From Pseudomonas putida (GTDB lineage: Bacteria; Pseudomonadota; Gammaproteobacteria; Pseudomonadales; Pseudomonadaceae), in assembly GCA_041879295.1 (NCBI GenBank), contig CP047152.1, positions 517,501-581,500 of the forward strand: a stretch of 64,000 bases of DNA, given 5' to 3'. The notes beneath the pieces are model-generated. The model saw only the letters and a program-made list of their open reading frames with translations. It was not told the origin of the DNA and searched no databases. Position 1 is the first letter of the stretch. Each line of letters opens with the position of its first letter. Shown here one piece after another: positions 56,087-64,000 of the stretch. A program made the translations under genes and the position numbers.

Positions 56087-57085
56087 TCAAGCCCGCTCCC
56101 CACACAGATCCAGGGCAAACCAGCGCTCTGCTGCGTCGGCATCCAACCCAGCGCCCAGCAGTGCCACCATCTTGCCCAGTGCCGCTTCACGGGTCATGCC
56201 ACCGCCACTGACCAGCCCGGCCCCGCGCAAGCGGTTGCCCGCTGCATAGGTGTCGAACACCACTGAGCCTTCCGGGCACTGGCTGATAGCCGCCAGCATC
56301 ACGCCGCGCTGGCGCGCTGCGCTCAGCACATTCAGCAGCGCCTGGTCATCCGACGGCCCGGTACCGCTGCCGTAGCACTCCAGCAGCAAACCCTGCACAC
56401 CACTGTCGATCAAAGCCTGCAAATGCCCGGCCTGCAGCCCCGGGAAAACCGGCACGACCGCCAGGTTGACCGGTTTGCGCGGCTGCTTGTAGCCCAGCTC
56501 GGCAGGGATCGTATCGGCCCGCTCAGCGTCACGATGGCGCGGCAGCGCAGCAAAGGCATCGAACGCTTCGCTGCGCAGCTTCGACGCCCGACAGCCATGC
56601 AGCAGTTGACCGTGGAAGTACAGCTGCACGCCCTCTTCCAGGCCTTGTTCGAACTGGCGCAATGCGCCGCACAGGTTGTCCCAGGCATCGCTGTCCGGGG
56701 CACCTGCCGGCAACATCGAGCCGGTCAGCAACACCGGTACGGGCAAGCCAAGCAACAGGAACGACAACGCTGCAGCGCTGTAGGCCATGCTGTCGGTACC
56801 GTGCAGCACCAGCACGCCATCGTGGCCCGCTACATCCACCGCCTCGACGATGGCATCGCGCATCGCCAGCCAGTTGTGCTGTTGCATGTTGGCGCTGTCG
56901 AGCAACGGGTCCAGCTCTTGCAGCGTCCATTGCACCCGCGGTGCATTGGCCATCAGGGCAAAGTGTTCACGCATCCGCGCTTCAAAACCACCGCCCGGTG
57001 CCAGGCCTTCGGGGGTTTCGAGCATGCCGATGGTGCCACCGGTATAGAGAACGAGAAGATTCTTTACTGCGCGCATGGAAAGCAT
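56087..57085 (-). CDS. ansA: L-asparaginase (AnsA-like, cytoplasmic type)
   Basis: The enzyme hydrolyses asparagine to aspartate and ammonia. The 332-residue protein has both threonine-site motifs: LYTGGTIGM (13-21, nucleophile Thr15) and HGTDS (95-99). No signal peptide is seen, so it looks like the type I cytoplasmic form. An ATG three codons later at 57076 (MRAVKN) is also possible. It lies just downstream of an amino acid:Na+ symporter gene on the same strand, with a terminator between them. Confidence 0.85.
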   Translation of the reverse strand: MLSMRAVKNLLVLYTGGTIGMLETPEGLAPGGGFEARMREHFALMANAPRVQWTLQELDPLLDSANMQQHNWLAMRDAIVEAVDVAGHDGVLVLHGTDSMAYSAAALSFLLLGLPVPVLLTGSMLPAGAPDSDAWDNLCGALRQFEQGLEEGVQLYFHGQLLHGCRASKLRSEAFDAFAALPRHRDAERADTIPAELGYKQPRKPVNLAVVPVFPGLQAGHLQALIDSGVQGLLLECYGSGTGPSDDQALLNVLSAARQRGVMLAAISQCPEGSVVFDTYAAGNRLRGAGLVSGGGMTREAALGKMVALLGAGLDADAAERWFALDLCGERA

Positions 57086-57100
57086 CCGTAGCGGTGAGCG

Positions 57101-57133
57101 GAGAAAGAAAAGCCGCCCGCGGAAGGGGCGGCT
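57101..57133 (-). terminator. Terminator of the symporter gene
   Basis: On the minus strand AGCCGCCC / GGGCGGCT (57126-57133 and 57111-57118) is followed by TTTCTTTCTC (57110-57101). It falls just upstream of ansA, so the two genes may still be partly linked by read-through. Confidence 0.75.
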
Positions 57134-57148
57134 GGGCAGGGGAGGATA

Positions 57149-58591
57149 TCAGCGCTGCGGCTGAACCTGGCCGACTGCTTTGTCAGTGGCTGTTTCCACC
57201 TGAGGATTGGCAGGCCAGGCATTGCGGTCCAGGTCCAGGTCGGCAAACTTGGACGAGTCGAACACAGGCTGCTTTACACCGGCCTTGCGCTGGTCGTCGT
57301 AGTCGCGCATGACTCGCAGGCCGACCTTGAACAGCAGAGCCAGGGCCACCAGGTTGACGAAGGCCAGGCAGGTCATGGTGATGTCGGCGAAGGCGAACAC
57401 GGTCGACAGGTCTTGCATCGAACCCCACACGACCAGTGCCAGTACCAGGCCACGGAACACCATCAACACTACGCGGTTACGGCTGAGGAACTGCAGGCTG
57501 TTCTCGCCGAGGTAGTAGTTGTAGAGGATGCAGGTGAAGACGAACAGCGACAGCGCCACGCTGACGAACACGCGACCCCAGTCACCGACTACGGCGGCCA
57601 GCGAGTTCTGGGTCAGGACAATGCCGTCGCCCTCGAAGCCCGGGGTGTAGAAGCCCGAAAGCAGGATCAGCAGTGCGGTGCAGGTGCAGATCAGGAAGGT
57701 GTCGAGGAACACGCTGAAGGCCTGGACCACGCCCTGCGCGCCCGGGTGTTTCACGGCAGCCACGGCAGCGACGTTCGGCGCACTGCCCAGGCCTGCTTCG
57801 TTGGCGAAGACGCCACGCTTCACACCCATGACGATGGCGCTGCCGAGCAGGCCGCCGAAAGCAGGGTCGAGGCCGAAGGCGCTCTTGAAGATGGTTTCCA
57901 GCATGGCTGGCACGTGTTCGATCTGGGTGCCGATCACGTACAGGGTTACGCCGATGTAGGCCAGGGTCTTGACGGGTACCAGCAGGTCCGACACCGCCGC
58001 GATGCGCTTGATACCGCCGATGAAGGTGATGGCCAGCAGCACGGCCAGGACAATACCGCTGTGGCTTGGGTCGAAGGCAAAGGCGTTCTGCAGCGAGTGG
58101 GTCATGGTGTACGACTGCAGACCGATGAAGGCGAAGCCGTAGGTGACCAGCAGCAAGAGCGAAAACACGATGGCCATGCTCTTGCGTTTCAGCCCGTGCT
58201 GGATGTAGTAGGCCGGGCCGCCACGGTACAGGCCGTCGCCATCAGCGCGCTTGTAAACCTGGGCCAGGGTGCATTCGAAGAAGCTGCTGGACATGCCCAC
58301 CAGTGCGGTGACCCACATCCAGAACACGGCGCCTGGGCCGCCCAGGGTCACTGCGATACCGACACCGGCGATGTTGCCGGCACCCACGCGGCCGGCCAGG
58401 CTCAGCATCAGGGCCTGGAAGGAACTCAGCTGGCCTGCCTGGCCACGCAGCGATTCCTTGAACACGCTGAACATATGGGTGAAGTGGCGGAACTGGACGA
58501 ACCGGGAGCGGATGGTGAAGTAGCTACCCAGACCTACGATCAGCACGATGAGGAGTTTCCCCGAAAGGAAATCGTTGATTACTTCGAGCAT
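57149..58591 (-). CDS. Sodium:alanine/glycine symporter family (AGCS)
   Basis: The 480-residue protein has about eleven hydrophobic segments and the AGCS signature GRVGAGNIAGVGIAVTLGGPGAVFW-type run near residues 67-92 (GAGNIAGV is the conserved core). It should import alanine or glycine, or a similar small neutral amino acid, with Na+. The ATG at 58591 has only a weak ribosome site. Neighbours are an asparaginase and a divergent HTH regulator, which fits amino-acid supply. Confidence 0.88.
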   Translation of the reverse strand: MLEVINDFLSGKLLIVLIVGLGSYFTIRSRFVQFRHFTHMFSVFKESLRGQAGQLSSFQALMLSLAGRVGAGNIAGVGIAVTLGGPGAVFWMWVTALVGMSSSFFECTLAQVYKRADGDGLYRGGPAYYIQHGLKRKSMAIVFSLLLLVTYGFAFIGLQSYTMTHSLQNAFAFDPSHSGIVLAVLLAITFIGGIKRIAAVSDLLVPVKTLAYIGVTLYVIGTQIEHVPAMLETIFKSAFGLDPAFGGLLGSAIVMGVKRGVFANEAGLGSAPNVAAVAAVKHPGAQGVVQAFSVFLDTFLICTCTALLILLSGFYTPGFEGDGIVLTQNSLAAVVGDWGRVFVSVALSLFVFTCILYNYYLGENSLQFLSRNRVVLMVFRGLVLALVVWGSMQDLSTVFAFADITMTCLAFVNLVALALLFKVGLRVMRDYDDQRKAGVKQPVFDSSKFADLDLDRNAWPANPQVETATDKAVGQVQPQR

Positions 58592-58714
58592 TGGAAAATG
58601 ACCTCGATTCTTATTCTTCGTGTGGAAAGACCAGCGGACGGCAGGCGCACCGCTATTCGTTGGGGCGCATGGTTGGCTATGACAAGACTGGTTACAATTT
58701 CGCGGATTGCTCTG

Positions 58715-58740
58715 ACTTGATGCGACTTGATGCTACAATG
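58715..58740 (+). promoter_or_regulatory. Tandem GACTTGATGC repeats beside a -10 element
   Basis: Two exact 10-bp copies of GACTTGATGC (58715-58724 and 58725-58734) are followed at once by TACAAT (58735-58740), a good -10. The regulator gene starts 30 bases on. A repeat of one helical turn suits a protein binding twice to one face, perhaps the regulator itself. Confidence 0.65.
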
Positions 58741-58769
58741 GCGTCATTCGCGTCACCTGGATTCCGCAT

Positions 58770-59579
58770 ATGAGCGATCACTTCGCTACCAACCTCAAAC
58801 TCGCCTGCAGCCACTACCGCTCTATTTCAGAAGTTTGCCGCCAGCTCTCGATCAACCGCGCGCAGTTCAACAAGTACCTGAGCGGGCAAAGCCGTCCGAC
58901 GGCTTTCAACCTGAAGCGCATTGGCGACTTCTTCGGTGTCGAGGATTACGAACTGAACCTGCCCGCCGAGCAGTTCGCCCGTCTGATCGGTGCGCGGGTA
59001 TCGACCCTGGCCGAGCAGCCCAGTGACCCGATCAGCGAGTTGTTCCGCCCGTTACACGAACATGCGGGCAATCTGTCACGCTATTGCGGTTACTACTTCG
59101 AGTATTCCAACTGCATGTCGGTACCGGGCACGATCCTCGTGTCGCTGGTGCACCTGTGGGAAGAGCGTGGCCGTTTTCTGTTCGAGCGCCAGGAACGGCA
59201 GGAACGCTCCAGTGCTACCGATCAGCATGCCGAGGTACGCTGTCGCTACCTGGGGGCGGCGTTCCAGTTGCAGGACCGGATGTTCCTGATCGACTACGAG
59301 TCGCTGACGTTCAACGAGATGAGCCAGACCATCCTCATCCCCAGCTTCAAAAGCCGCATCACCCGGTTGAATGGCCTGAAGGCCGGGGTATCCAGCGGCG
59401 ACCGGCGCAACCCGGCCTGTACCCGGGTGGTGTGGGAATACCTGGGCGAGGAGATCAATCGCATCAATGCGTATCGGCAGGTGAAACTGTACCGGCCGGA
59501 TGATCCGCGCATAGATGACGATGTGCGTAAGCGGTTGAGTGTGGCGCCGTTGCGCGATGGTCTGTTCGAGATCGAGTAA
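58770..59579 (+). CDS. XRE-like HTH transcriptional regulator
   Basis: The 269-residue protein has an N-terminal XRE-type helix-turn-helix (about 5-60: SISEVCRQLSINRAQFNKYLSG) and a C-terminal domain (about 80-269) I do not recognise that may sense a ligand. The ATG at 58770 has no clear ribosome site, only GGATTCC upstream. It is divergent from the AGCS symporter and asparaginase genes and may control them or itself. A tandem 10-bp repeat lies in its promoter. Confidence 0.8.
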   Translation: MSDHFATNLKLACSHYRSISEVCRQLSINRAQFNKYLSGQSRPTAFNLKRIGDFFGVEDYELNLPAEQFARLIGARVSTLAEQPSDPISELFRPLHEHAGNLSRYCGYYFEYSNCMSVPGTILVSLVHLWEERGRFLFERQERQERSSATDQHAEVRCRYLGAAFQLQDRMFLIDYESLTFNEMSQTILIPSFKSRITRLNGLKAGVSSGDRRNPACTRVVWEYLGEEINRINAYRQVKLYRPDDPRIDDDVRKRLSVAPLRDGLFEIE

Positions 59580-59590
59580 TGCTTAACGCC

Positions 59591-60436
59591 TTAAGCACTG
59601 TCGAGGATGAAAGCTGCTACTGCGTCCGCAACCTGGTCCGCTATCGCGGGAGCCCTGCGCAAATGTGCCGCGATGCCATGGTCGCAGTCGGTAAGAAACA
59701 GGCATTGCAAGCGCGACGCTGAAACTGCTCGCATCAAGGCGAGGGTAACTTCTTCAGGAATCGGGCTATAGCGTTCAGTGCCGGCAATCCACAGGTTGCC
59801 AGCGCTGGTGCCAGGGCCTTTGCCGAATCTCTGGGAGTTGAGCCCGTCGTACTCGCCGATCACCATCAATACTCTTCCACGAAACTGGTTGAGGAAGGTG
59901 TAGCTATCGCTCTCCAGAAAACCGAAAGGCTTGTTGATGGCAGCAGTGAATGCTGGGCCGAACGGCGCCTGGTAGGCATGGTCTGGATAAACTGCTGGGC
60001 AGATCAATACGATGTTGTCCACTTGTGGCAACTGTGCTGCAAGCTTGAGCGTAATTGCCGCGCCAAGGCTGTGGCCTATGAGCGTTCGGCATCGAGGCGC
60101 GATATGCGCGTGGAAACGCTGTGCTTCATCAAGGTTCGTAGCCAGTGACGGCGACATTGCGCCTGGCTCGCTGGCGAGGCTATGGCCTGACAGATTGCCA
60201 GTGAGTGAACCAATGCCTGCGGCTTGCAGGCGATAAAGCAGGGGGTTGAGCCGGGTAAAGTCGGAACGCGCGCCCCCCAAAACGAATGCTGGAGCTGCGC
60301 GCTCGATATCAGGTACCAGCAATCGCGCCTGTTGCTGGTAGTTTCCAAAGACTTCATTGATGAACAGCTCTTTGCCTGGGGCGGGCTCATCAAACTGCCA
60401 CTTCACGCGCTGCGGGGAAGCCTTTTGAATGTGCAT
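59591..60436 (-). CDS. Alpha/beta hydrolase, third gene of the oxygenase cassette
   Basis: The 281-residue protein has the alpha/beta-hydrolase nucleophile elbow GHSLG with Ser123 (IGHSLGAAITL), acid Asp197 in GEYDG, and His253 in CDHGIAAH: a full catalytic triad. The substrate is unknown. I take the ATG at 60436 (MHIQKASPQ), 8 bases after the permease stop, behind TTCTAGAGAGC; a longer start at 60466 would overlap that gene. It is convergent with the HTH regulator (11 bases apart). The DNA is visibly less GC-rich than its neighbours. Confidence 0.82.
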   Translation of the reverse strand: MHIQKASPQRVKWQFDEPAPGKELFINEVFGNYQQQARLLVPDIERAAPAFVLGGARSDFTRLNPLLYRLQAAGIGSLTGNLSGHSLASEPGAMSPSLATNLDEAQRFHAHIAPRCRTLIGHSLGAAITLKLAAQLPQVDNIVLICPAVYPDHAYQAPFGPAFTAAINKPFGFLESDSYTFLNQFRGRVLMVIGEYDGLNSQRFGKGPGTSAGNLWIAGTERYSPIPEEVTLALMRAVSASRLQCLFLTDCDHGIAAHLRRAPAIADQVADAVAAFILDSA

Positions 60437-60444
60437 GGTGCTCT

Positions 60445-61236
60445 CTAGAAGAACTGGTTGAGCCATTCGCCGAGCGGGTTGCCCGTATCGAGCAGCAGTT
60501 TGAGTGCCATGATGCAGCAGACGCTGACCAGCAGCGGTTTTATGAGGCGTGAGCCGAAGCGTACTGCGCAGCGTGCCCCCAATTGCGCGCCCAGAAAGGC
60601 GGCGAGCGCCATTGCCAGCGCCAGCGGCCAGATGATCGCCCCGCTGAGAGAAAAAACTGACAATGCGCCCATGTTACAGGCTGCGTTCAAAAGCTTGCTG
60701 GTGCATACGGCTTGAATGAGGTGCTGGCCCAAGAGGACCACGCAAGCCAGCATGAAGAACGAGCCGACTCCAGGGCCGAAGATGCCGTCATAAAAGCCAA
60801 TGATTGGTGCAGCCGTCACGCAGAATAGGCTAGTCGATACCTTTGCCTTGCGCGCTTGTTCATTCGGCTTTGGACTGAAGGCAAAGTAGGCGGCGATCAG
60901 GATCAGCAGTGGTGGGACGCACGCCTGCAAAACGCTTTTGGGGACGTAAGTTATCGACAAGGCTCCCAACGCCCCACCGATGAACGACATGACAGCCATG
61001 GGACTGCCTCGTCTCCAGTCGATCATGCCTTTGCGGGCGAAGGCGCACGTAGCCGAAACCGTAGCCGAAGCTGCCTGGAACTTGTTAGTGGCAATAGCTG
61101 CCAAGGGTTCTACACCGGCAATAAACAGCACCGGGAGCGTGATAAGGCCACCGCCGCCGGCGATAGCATCAAAAAAGCCGGCCATCAGTGCAACCAGTGC
61201 GAGTAGCAGAACAAACGTCAAGTCGATTTCGATCAT
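60445..61236 (-). CDS. TauE/SafE family permease, second in the window
   Basis: The 263-residue membrane protein has about eight helices and the glycine-rich repeats GFFDAIAGGGGLITLPV (about 20-36) and GFYDGIFGPGVGSFF (about 150-164). It is a distant relative of the permease at 45086. I take the ATG at 61236 (MIEIDLTFVLL), preceded by AGGAAAA; the frame opens back to 61257 and overlaps the oxygenase stop. Its place between an oxygenase and a hydrolase suggests export of a modified product or import of its precursor (inference). Confidence 0.85.
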   Translation of the reverse strand: MIEIDLTFVLLLALVALMAGFFDAIAGGGGLITLPVLFIAGVEPLAAIATNKFQAASATVSATCAFARKGMIDWRRGSPMAVMSFIGGALGALSITYVPKSVLQACVPPLLILIAAYFAFSPKPNEQARKAKVSTSLFCVTAAPIIGFYDGIFGPGVGSFFMLACVVLLGQHLIQAVCTSKLLNAACNMGALSVFSLSGAIIWPLALAMALAAFLGAQLGARCAVRFGSRLIKPLLVSVCCIMALKLLLDTGNPLGEWLNQFF

Positions 61237-61253
61237 GGGGTATTTTCCTGTGC

Positions 61254-62294
61254 TCAACCACGGACCAGCAGCGGGTCTTCAGCGAGCACCAACGGTACGG
61301 CGAAGGGGGAGTATCCGAATTGACGGATAAGCAGGCGCCGGTTGTCCTGGACCTTGTCGCGGCCGTGCAAGGCTCGGCTGTTGTTGATCAACAATGCGCT
61401 GTCAGGTTGCAGGGCAAACGTCAGCGGTTGCGCAGTGCTCAGTGCTTTTTGAAAGGCGTTGAACGCGCGCGCCGCAGCGTTGCAGGCACGTTCATTCAGG
61501 CTGAAGCGATAGCTGTTGTATCGAACAGAGAAACCACCATTGGGCTCGAACTGCAGCATTGAAACTGCTTTGCCAGCATTGCCCTGTCCCTGAGCGAAGC
61601 AGTCACTGCGTGTGAAGTCGAAAGACTTTGAAGTCAGCGCAAGTGTGTCCAGGTTACTCAAGCGTTCGATGATTTCCCGGAGTGGGAAGACATTCGTAGG
61701 TTCATTGGCGGGGTTCCAGCGCGCAGTGAGAATCAGTGCTGAGGGAGCAGGGGAGTGAGCGTTGCTGGCGTTTGTTGAGCAGTTGTAAGGTGCTTCAGTG
61801 TGTGGCCCCAAGCGCAAGCCCGCATGCGAGCTGGTTTCAACCTCCAGGCAGGGATCTTCGTCGGGGCGCGGGACGCGGCCACCGCCCTTGAAGTTGCCGA
61901 CCAGGCGGACCTGTTTGCCATCGTTGTCGATATCGAAGGCGAAACTGCGGTGGCGTACGAGTTCCAGCAGCAGTTGATTGCGCGAGGCAAGGTATTGGCA
62001 GCGAGGGCTTTGCGCCAGGGCGGTAATGTCGGGTAGGTATTCTGGTATTGGCTCGTTGGCACAGTGCATCTGCCTGTACATCAAGGCAGATAGATGGCCT
62101 TCACTGAAGCGCCGGAGGAGCGCACGCTGTTCTTCACTCAAGGCTTTTTCGAGTTGATCGGCGAATATACGAGCCTGAAGTGCTACTCCTTTAGCCTCCG
62201 GTCCACCCAAATCAGCAAGGGTTTGGCTTGCAAAGGCTATGGCCTGGCTTTGCTCTGGGTAGAAATCCAGGTAGGCAGCTTCCGAATGAGGCAT
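61254..62294 (-). CDS. 2-oxoglutarate/Fe(II) oxygenase of the TauD/clavaminate-synthase-like family
   Basis: The 346-residue protein has the iron-binding facial triad: His165 and Glu167 in LRLGPHTEAPYN, and His310 in NNSRALHGRDKV, plus an Arg (319, 320 or 324) in DNRRLLIRQFGY for 2-oxoglutarate. Size and spacing resemble clavaminate-synthase-like amino acid hydroxylases such as VioC and asparagine oxygenase more than TauD (about 280 residues). It likely hydroxylates an amino acid or derivative. The ATG at 62294 follows AAGGAACGTTC. It is the first gene of a three-gene minus-strand operon. Confidence 0.85.
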   Translation of the reverse strand: MPHSEAAYLDFYPEQSQAIAFASQTLADLGGPEAKGVALQARIFADQLEKALSEEQRALLRRFSEGHLSALMYRQMHCANEPIPEYLPDITALAQSPRCQYLASRNQLLLELVRHRSFAFDIDNDGKQVRLVGNFKGGGRVPRPDEDPCLEVETSSHAGLRLGPHTEAPYNCSTNASNAHSPAPSALILTARWNPANEPTNVFPLREIIERLSNLDTLALTSKSFDFTRSDCFAQGQGNAGKAVSMLQFEPNGGFSVRYNSYRFSLNERACNAAARAFNAFQKALSTAQPLTFALQPDSALLINNSRALHGRDKVQDNRRLLIRQFGYSPFAVPLVLAEDPLLVRG

Positions 62295-62555
62295 TGAACG
62301 TTCCTTGTCGTTTTTATGTGAAACTCCCTGGCCGGCAAGTGGGGAGTCGACTATTCAATGCAGTTATGCCGATACGTGGAAGTCAGCCCATTCCTCGTAT
62401 GTCGTAGGAGATTTCTGTCTGTGGCGGTATTGAGCGGTGAAACTGTGGAATCGCTCCCGCCTGCGGCATCCAACGGGGCCGGTGTTGGACTTCCCGGGCA
62501 GGAAACCGCAAAATAACCCCTTTACTTCATCAACCTCTCCGGATCTGCTGACTCT

Positions 62556-63440
62556 ATGCGTATGCGCCTAATGCTGTTGGGTGGTGGCAATGCCCTCGGG
62601 CAAGCGCTGATTCGTCTTGGGGCCGAGGAGGACATCGCATTCCTGGCACCGCGCCCGCCCGAGAACGGCTGGGCGCCCTCAAGCCTTACTCAGCTGCTCG
62701 ATGACCATCGCCCCGACGCGCTGGTCAACCTGGCCTATTACTTCGACTGGTTCCAGGCCGAGTCGGTCAGCGAGCAGCGCCTGGCCCAACAGGAGCGGGC
62801 GGTGGAGCGGTTGGCAGAGCTGTGCCAGCACCATCAGATCACCTTGGTGCAGCCATCCAGCTACCGTGTGTTCGATGGTGCGCGGGCAACGGCCTATAGC
62901 GAAAAGGACGAGCCAGTGCCGCTGGGCTTGCGTGGCCAGGCCCTTTGGCGCATCGAGCAGAGCGTGCGCGCGGCGTGCCCGCAGCATGTGCTGCTGCGCT
63001 TTGGCTGGTTGCTGGACGAGAGTATCGATGGCGCGTTGGGACGCTTCCTGACCCGTGCCGAGCAGCCACAGGAGCTGCTGCTGGCCGATGATCGACGTGG
63101 CAATCCGACGCCGGTCGATGATGCCGCCCGAGTGATCCTGTCGGTGCTCAAGCAACTCGACTGCAATGCGCCGCTGTGGGGCACCTACCATTACGCTGGC
63201 AATGAGGCGACCACGCCGCTGGCGCTGGGCCAGGCGATCCTCGCCGAGGCCGGCCAATACCGCCAGCTGGCCGTTCAGGCCCCCACGCCGCAGGCCCATG
63301 CCGCGCGCCCGGATGCCAGCGAAGAGCCACAGCACGCGGTACTTGCCTGCAAGAAAATCCTTCATACCTTCGGTATCAAGCCGCGTGCCTGGCGCGCTGG
63401 CTTGCCACCTCTACTGGACCGGTTCTACCGCCATGGCTGA
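62556..63440 (+). CDS. RmlD-like SDR with altered active site
   Basis: The 294-residue protein has an extended-SDR Rossmann start (MLLGGGNALG) and an overall dTDP-4-dehydrorhamnose-reductase (RmlD) layout, with LVQPSSYRVFDG and TPVDDAARVIL. The usual catalytic YxxxK after the PxxxYG stretch is not seen: the aligned region reads VPLGLRGQALWRIEQ. So it may bind NAD(P) without normal reductase chemistry, or use other residues. Its stop overlaps the next gene by 8 bases. The pair may begin a surface-sugar locus. Confidence 0.75.
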   Translation: MRMRLMLLGGGNALGQALIRLGAEEDIAFLAPRPPENGWAPSSLTQLLDDHRPDALVNLAYYFDWFQAESVSEQRLAQQERAVERLAELCQHHQITLVQPSSYRVFDGARATAYSEKDEPVPLGLRGQALWRIEQSVRAACPQHVLLRFGWLLDESIDGALGRFLTRAEQPQELLLADDRRGNPTPVDDAARVILSVLKQLDCNAPLWGTYHYAGNEATTPLALGQAILAEAGQYRQLAVQAPTPQAHAARPDASEEPQHAVLACKKILHTFGIKPRAWRAGLPPLLDRFYRHG

Positions 63441-64000
63441 CGCCCCCATCCTGATCACCGGCGGTGCCGGCTTCATTGGCTCCCACCTGTGCGATGCGTT
63501 GTTGGGCAAAGGCTACGCCGTACGCATTCTCGACGACTTCTCCACCGGCCGGCGAAGCAACCTGCAGGTCGACCACCCACGGCTGGAACTGATCGAAGGT
63601 GATGTTGCCGATGCAGGGCTGGTCACTCAGGCTGCGGCTGGCTGCCGTGCTGTGGTGCATCTGGCAGCGGTAGCGTCGGTTCAGGCCTCGGTCGAAGACC
63701 CGGTGCGTACCCACCAGAGTAACTTCATCGGTACCCTCAACGTTTGCGAAGCCATGCGCGTGCATGGCCTGCGCCGGGTGCTGTTCGCCTCCAGCGCAGC
63801 GGTGTACGGCAACAATGGTGAAGGGGAGTCGATTTCCGAAGACACGCCCAAGGCGCCGTTGACCCCTTATGCCGTGGACAAGCTGGCCAGTGAGCAGTAT
63901 CTGGACTTCTACCGCCGCCAGCATGGCCTGGAGCCGGTGGTGTTTCGCTTCTTCAATATCTTCGGGCCACGGCAGGACCCTTCCTCGCCGTATTCCGGAG
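63433..64000 (+). CDS. NAD-dependent sugar-nucleotide epimerase, cut by the window end
   Basis: The first 189 residues show MADAPILITGGAGFIGSHLC with the NAD-binding GGAGFIG, the SSAAVYG segment, and the catalytic YAVDK motif (TPYAVDKLASEQY). This matches UDP-glucose/UDP-GlcNAc 4-epimerase-type extended SDRs (GalE/WbpP group). The ATG at 63433 overlaps the previous gene by 8 bases, so they are coupled. The 3' part lies past the window, so the exact specificity cannot be judged. Confidence 0.85.
   Translation, partial: MADAPILITGGAGFIGSHLCDALLGKGYAVRILDDFSTGRRSNLQVDHPRLELIEGDVADAGLVTQAAAGCRAVVHLAAVASVQASVEDPVRTHQSNFIGTLNVCEAMRVHGLRRVLFASSAAVYGNNGEGESISEDTPKAPLTPYAVDKLASEQYLDFYRRQHGLEPVVFRFFNIFGPRQDPSSPYSG

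Overview
The window is a bacterial chromosome segment that looks like the Pseudomonas putida group. The gene order (rRNA operon end, birA, coaX, tRNA-Tyr/Gly/Thr, tuf, tRNA-Trp, secE-nusG, L11 to rpoBC, str, S10, spc and alpha operons, catalase plus ferritin, uvrA, ssb, formate dehydrogenase with the sel genes) and two REP sequences of the P. putida type point that way. The species call is inference, because no database was searched. Coding density is very high and no gene-free stretch exceeds 300 bases.

Layout. 1-1806: 3' half of a 23S rRNA gene, 5S rRNA and the rRNA operon terminator. 1942-4073: birA, coaX and a small membrane-anchored protein. 4057-6920: tRNA-Tyr, tRNA-Gly, tRNA-Thr, the first EF-Tu gene, tRNA-Trp, secE and nusG. 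6990-17815: rplK, rplA, rplJ, rplL, rpoB, rpoC. 17905-22419: str operon with the second EF-Tu gene. 22425-36250: S10, spc and alpha operons in one run from rpsJ to rplQ, broken by two terminator-promoter junctions, before rpsH and before rpsM. This 36 kb block holds most of the core transcription and translation machinery and points one way.

36374-43482: katA, a haem-less ferritin, uvrA on the minus strand, an MFS transporter with a C-terminal extra domain, and ssb. 43515-46666: a MocR-type regulator divergent from a TauE/SafE permease and a YdfG-like short-chain dehydrogenase. This arrangement resembles sulfoacetaldehyde reduction and isethionate export loci.

46814-56003: a selenocysteine module. 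It encodes the three-subunit, Tat-exported formate dehydrogenase with an in-frame UGA read as selenocysteine, the assembly factor FdhE, SelA, SelB and tRNA-Sec. Only SelD is missing from the window.

56087-58591: L-asparaginase and an amino acid:Na+ symporter on the minus strand, then an XRE-like regulator with a tandem 10-bp repeat in its promoter region. 59591-62294: an unusual three-gene minus-strand operon (2-oxoglutarate/Fe(II) oxygenase, TauE/SafE permease, alpha/beta hydrolase) between otherwise ordinary genes; this is the best candidate for an undescribed function. 62556-64000: two sugar-nucleotide SDR proteins, the second cut by the window edge, likely the start of a surface polysaccharide locus.
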